Source: a virus
Virus record (IMG/VR): IMGVR_UViG_3300027759_000045
Coordinates: 124,001-188,000 of that record
DNA length: 64,000 bases
Direction: 5' to 3' (one strand)
Part shown: piece by piece, positions 61,893 to 64,000 of the stretch
How positions within the stretch are numbered: the first letter of the stretch is position 1
Layout: each line of letters starts with the position of its first letter
Notes under the pieces: generated by a model
Seen by the model: only the letters and a program-made list of their open reading frames with translations
What the model was told of the DNA's origin: nothing
Databases searched by the model: none
Program-made: the position numbers and the translations under genes

Positions 61893-64000
61893 TACCAGAA
61901 TCCTCCTTTGAGTAGGTCACCATTGGCATACTGACGTAGGCTGAACTGTTGGCTCTGTTGCTTGCGGCTTTGAACCGGCAGCAGTGATATGCTTATGTTC
62001 ATCTTTGTTGGCACATAGGTGGGACTGTTTTGACCAAATGATGCAGGTGCTGGTGGTTTGCTCATGCCACCTTTGGGTAATCCGGCGTTGGCCAAACGGT
62101 TGATGGCTCCACCTAGTACATTGCCCAGTATGCCACCACCCCAGGTTGTGCCAGGGCCTGTGGGATTGGTGCTTTGACGTTTGTTCAGCATGTTACTGTT
62201 GTTGACATTGGGACTGCGAGCACGTATATAGTCCACATCTACAGGCAGGTCGTAGGTAAAAGACTGCACCACACAGGGATGTTCGTTGAATTGGTATTCA
62301 CCCAGTCCGGTTAGATACACCAATGGAGGTGGTGTGCCACGTTGAGGATCTTGACCATAGAACATTTTTGTCACTGATTTAAAAAAGTGTATCACTGCCA
62401 ACAGATATTCAGCCTCTGTTGTGCTTTGTGCAGTAAATGGACAACTCAGTGTGACTGGTTCAACTGAACTGCTTTGATAGTAGTAGCCTTTGTAGTTGCT
62501 GTGTGTTAGATCATAACTTGCATAGTTGGCCTTGTACGAAGTGCCAATTGTGGGTGTGTAAGGAAATATAATTCCTGTGCCTTTTAGTGGCTGTAATATT
62601 CCAGGTTCTGGGGCATTGTACAAATAATCAGCACCTGGTGCTAGTCGTAACTTAACACGCCAATCACCGTTGTTGGGATTTCTGCGCTGGTTGGCAATGG
62701 TGTTCTGTGCTCGTGCCTTGTCCAAGGTGCCTTGTTTTATGGCAGCATTGAGATTGGTACGCTCTTCTTCTTCTTCAGGATTGGCGGCAAAGTCTCCAGA
62801 AGGTTGTATTGTGACTGGATCGTCGGCACCCACAGCCTCGGGATTGAATACATTTTCAGTAACCCCGGCAGTTCCAGTTGGATCAAAAATATTTTCTGCA
62901 TTTGGGTCAACTGTGGGTTCAACTTCTATGGCTTCTGTGGCTAGTATTCGTCGATTCTCTGCTTGTTCTAGTTCCAGTGCGTCTGCTTCCTCATCTGTCA
63001 TTACAGGCACATCTGTGGGTTCAAACTCTGTTGCTTCTTGTTCTGCTAGTGCTTGTTCTGCTTCGAATCTTGCCTGTTCAAATGGATCTGAGTTGGGCTC
63101 AACGTTGGCAGGATCAAATACTGATTCTTCTCCGGCGTTGATTGTCTCTCCTGGATCAAAAACATTCTCACCAGGATCAACTGTGGGGTCAACTTCTATG
63201 GCTTCTGTGGACAAGACACGACGATTTTCAGCTTGTTGTGCATCAAGTGCATCAGCTTCCTCATCTGTTAGAAATGCCACATCTCCAGGATCAAATTCTC
63301 GTGGTTCTCCGTCGAGTTCAAGTCCTGCTTCAAATCTTGCCTGTTCAAATGGATCCGAGTTAGGATCAACATTGTTGGGATCAAATACTGATTCTTCTCC
63401 GGCGTTGAATGTATTGCCTGGATCAAACACATTTTCAACTGCGTCAGCAGTTTTACCTGGTGCGTCGCCTCTGAAATACGTTCCACCGGTTTCTTCATTG
63501 ATTGCAAACCCGGGCTGTAGATTGCCATCGTCGTCATATGCAGGAAATTGACTTGGGTCACTTGCAGGATTTAATTCAGCAGCACTTTTTGGTACTGCTG
63601 TGCTGGCTGGTAAAACATCTTTTGTGCTTTTGAAAATTGAACCAATTGAACTTGCCAAGGATAACGCAGCCAATGGATTGGCTGCCGCTGCCCCCAGTGC
63701 CGCTGCCCCCAGTGTGTTTAGTAATCCAGATGAATTGCTTAATAAACTGCCCGAGCTGGGCGCTGGCGTTGACACATTGTATGGCAGTTGTTTGGCACCA
63801 GGATCAACCAGTGGACTTACGCCGCCATTACGATTGCCAGCTGATGCAACCGAGTCAGGAACACCCAGGCCGGTAGCTGGTGGAGTTTTTCCAGAGGCCG
63901 AAGTCACTGCCGCAGTGGCATTGTTTGTGGCCAACTGTGTAGCTTTTACTGCTGTGGTGGCAGCTTCAACTGCCGCCAGTGCCGCAGGAGACGGTGTTCG
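61892..64000 (-). CDS. baseplate-region virion protein with acidic tandem repeats, 5' end outside the window
   Basis: The frame stays open to the right edge, coding 22 further residues beyond the TTG at 63934, so the start is off the window. The visible 702 residues have an Ala/Ser-rich front, an acidic repeat region (counting from 63934, residues about 167-375) and a folded C-terminal domain: DWRVKLRLAPGADYLYN, GIIFPYTPTIGTSYKANYASYDLTHSNY, EAEYLLAVIHFFKSVTKMFYGQD, PPPLVYLTGLGEYQFNEHPCVV. This last domain I know as a conserved virion protein near gp53 in T4-like marine phages, likely in the hub or the tube-baseplate junction. It overlaps the gp53-like gene by one base (TAATG). Exact role unknown. 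Confidence 0.75.
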   Translation of the reverse strand, partial: RTPSPAALAAVEAATTAVKATQLATNNATAAVTSASGKTPPATGLGVPDSVASAGNRNGGVSPLVDPGAKQLPYNVSTPAPSSGSLLSNSSGLLNTLGAAALGAAAANPLAALSLASSIGSIFKSTKDVLPASTAVPKSAAELNPASDPSQFPAYDDDGNLQPGFAINEETGGTYFRGDAPGKTADAVENVFDPGNTFNAGEESVFDPNNVDPNSDPFEQARFEAGLELDGEPREFDPGDVAFLTDEEADALDAQQAENRRVLSTEAIEVDPTVDPGENVFDPGETINAGEESVFDPANVEPNSDPFEQARFEAEQALAEQEATEFEPTDVPVMTDEEADALELEQAENRRILATEAIEVEPTVDPNAENIFDPTGTAGVTENVFNPEAVGADDPVTIQPSGDFAANPEEEEERTNLNAAIKQGTLDKARAQNTIANQRRNPNNGDWRVKLRLAPGADYLYNAPEPGILQPLKGTGIIFPYTPTIGTSYKANYASYDLTHSNYKGYYYQSSSVEPVTLSCPFTAQSTTEAEYLLAVIHFFKSVTKMFYGQDPQRGTPPPLVYLTGLGEYQFNEHPCVVQSFTYDLPVDVDYIRARSPNVNNSNMLNKRQSTNPTGPGTTWGGGILGNVLGGAINRLANAGLPKGGMSKPPAPASFGQNSPTYVPTKMNISISLLPVQSRKQQSQQFSLRQYANGDLLKGGFW
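62896..63436 (-). repeat. two tandem ~90-residue acidic repeats and a partial third
   Basis: Unit 1 (63170-63436) and unit 2 (62897-63169) both read ENVFDPG, NAGEESVFDP, PNSDPFEQARFEA, TDEEADAL, QAENRRxL, TEAIEVxPTVDP. A partial third begins ENIFDP. The bases are highly alike, so the duplication is recent. A 293-codon open frame on the plus strand (62670-63551) is the shadow of it. Confidence 0.85.

Noticed and set aside
62670-63551. A 293-codon open frame on the plus strand
   Set aside because: It is antisense to the acidic repeat region; the composition (Ser/Val-rich) is a by-product of the Glu/Asp/Pro codons, and no ribosome site or family wording is present.
1-64000. tRNA genes, CRISPR arrays, IS elements, integrase or attachment sites
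   Set aside because: None seen: gaps are too short for tRNAs and no regularly spaced identical repeats occur outside coding repeats. Without a search program, a divergent tRNA cannot be fully excluded.

Overview
The window reads as part of the genome of a T4-like tailed phage (myovirus type, probably from a marine or freshwater bacterium; the host cannot be named from the sequence). The evidence is a baseplate block on the minus strand (gp53-like, hub proteins, gp5-like spike, gp25-like, gp6-like, a giant 4855-residue virion protein, fibre proteins), T4-type late promoters (TATAAATA and one-base variants) in front of several of these genes, a phage ThyX, and very tight gene packing with overlapping starts and stops. 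Both window ends cut genes: an AAA+ ATPase at the left and a baseplate-region structural protein at the right. I saw no tRNA gene, IS element, integrase or CRISPR array.

Layout. (1) 1-7479, plus strand: the end of a MoxR-like ATPase and its VWA/metallopeptidase-like partner, a run of small phage proteins, thyX, an NAD-dependent epimerase and a DegT/StrS-type PLP aminotransferase. (2) 7448-10279, minus: a 943-residue protein with a ~66-residue repeat and a glycosyltransferase-like C-terminal part. (3) 10278-15385, plus: two glycosyltransferase-like proteins, an amidinotransferase, a radical SAM protein and an unknown protein, each overlapping the next. Its first start codon overlaps the divergent start of the 943-residue gene. 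(4) 15408-33542, minus: about 20 genes in which nearly every stop overlaps the next start. It holds seven more radical SAM proteins (six with an N-terminal twitch/half-SPASM cysteine region), a carbamoyltransferase, an SGNH-hydrolase-like protein, an SDR epimerase, and several glycosyltransferase-like proteins. A terminator hairpin and a sigma70-like promoter sit at its upstream end. (5) 33617-64000, minus: virion genes, read from the right as structural protein, gp53-like, two hub-like proteins, spike, a two-gene Gly/Ala-rich pair, gp25-like, gp6-like, the giant protein, a 45-residue mini-gene, and three tail or fibre proteins.

How the genes may work together. Regions 1 (end), 2, 3 and 4 carry about 25 kb of enzymes usually seen in making or decorating surface glycans and modified peptides: epimerases, aminotransferase, amidinotransferase, carbamoyltransferase, glycosyltransferases, SGNH hydrolase. 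Mixed among them are eight radical SAM enzymes, a very high number for a phage. I infer one tailoring pathway that makes an unusual modified glycan or peptide, either for the virion surface or to remodel the host envelope. This module is the best candidate in the window for an undescribed system. Its substrate cannot be told from sequence alone.
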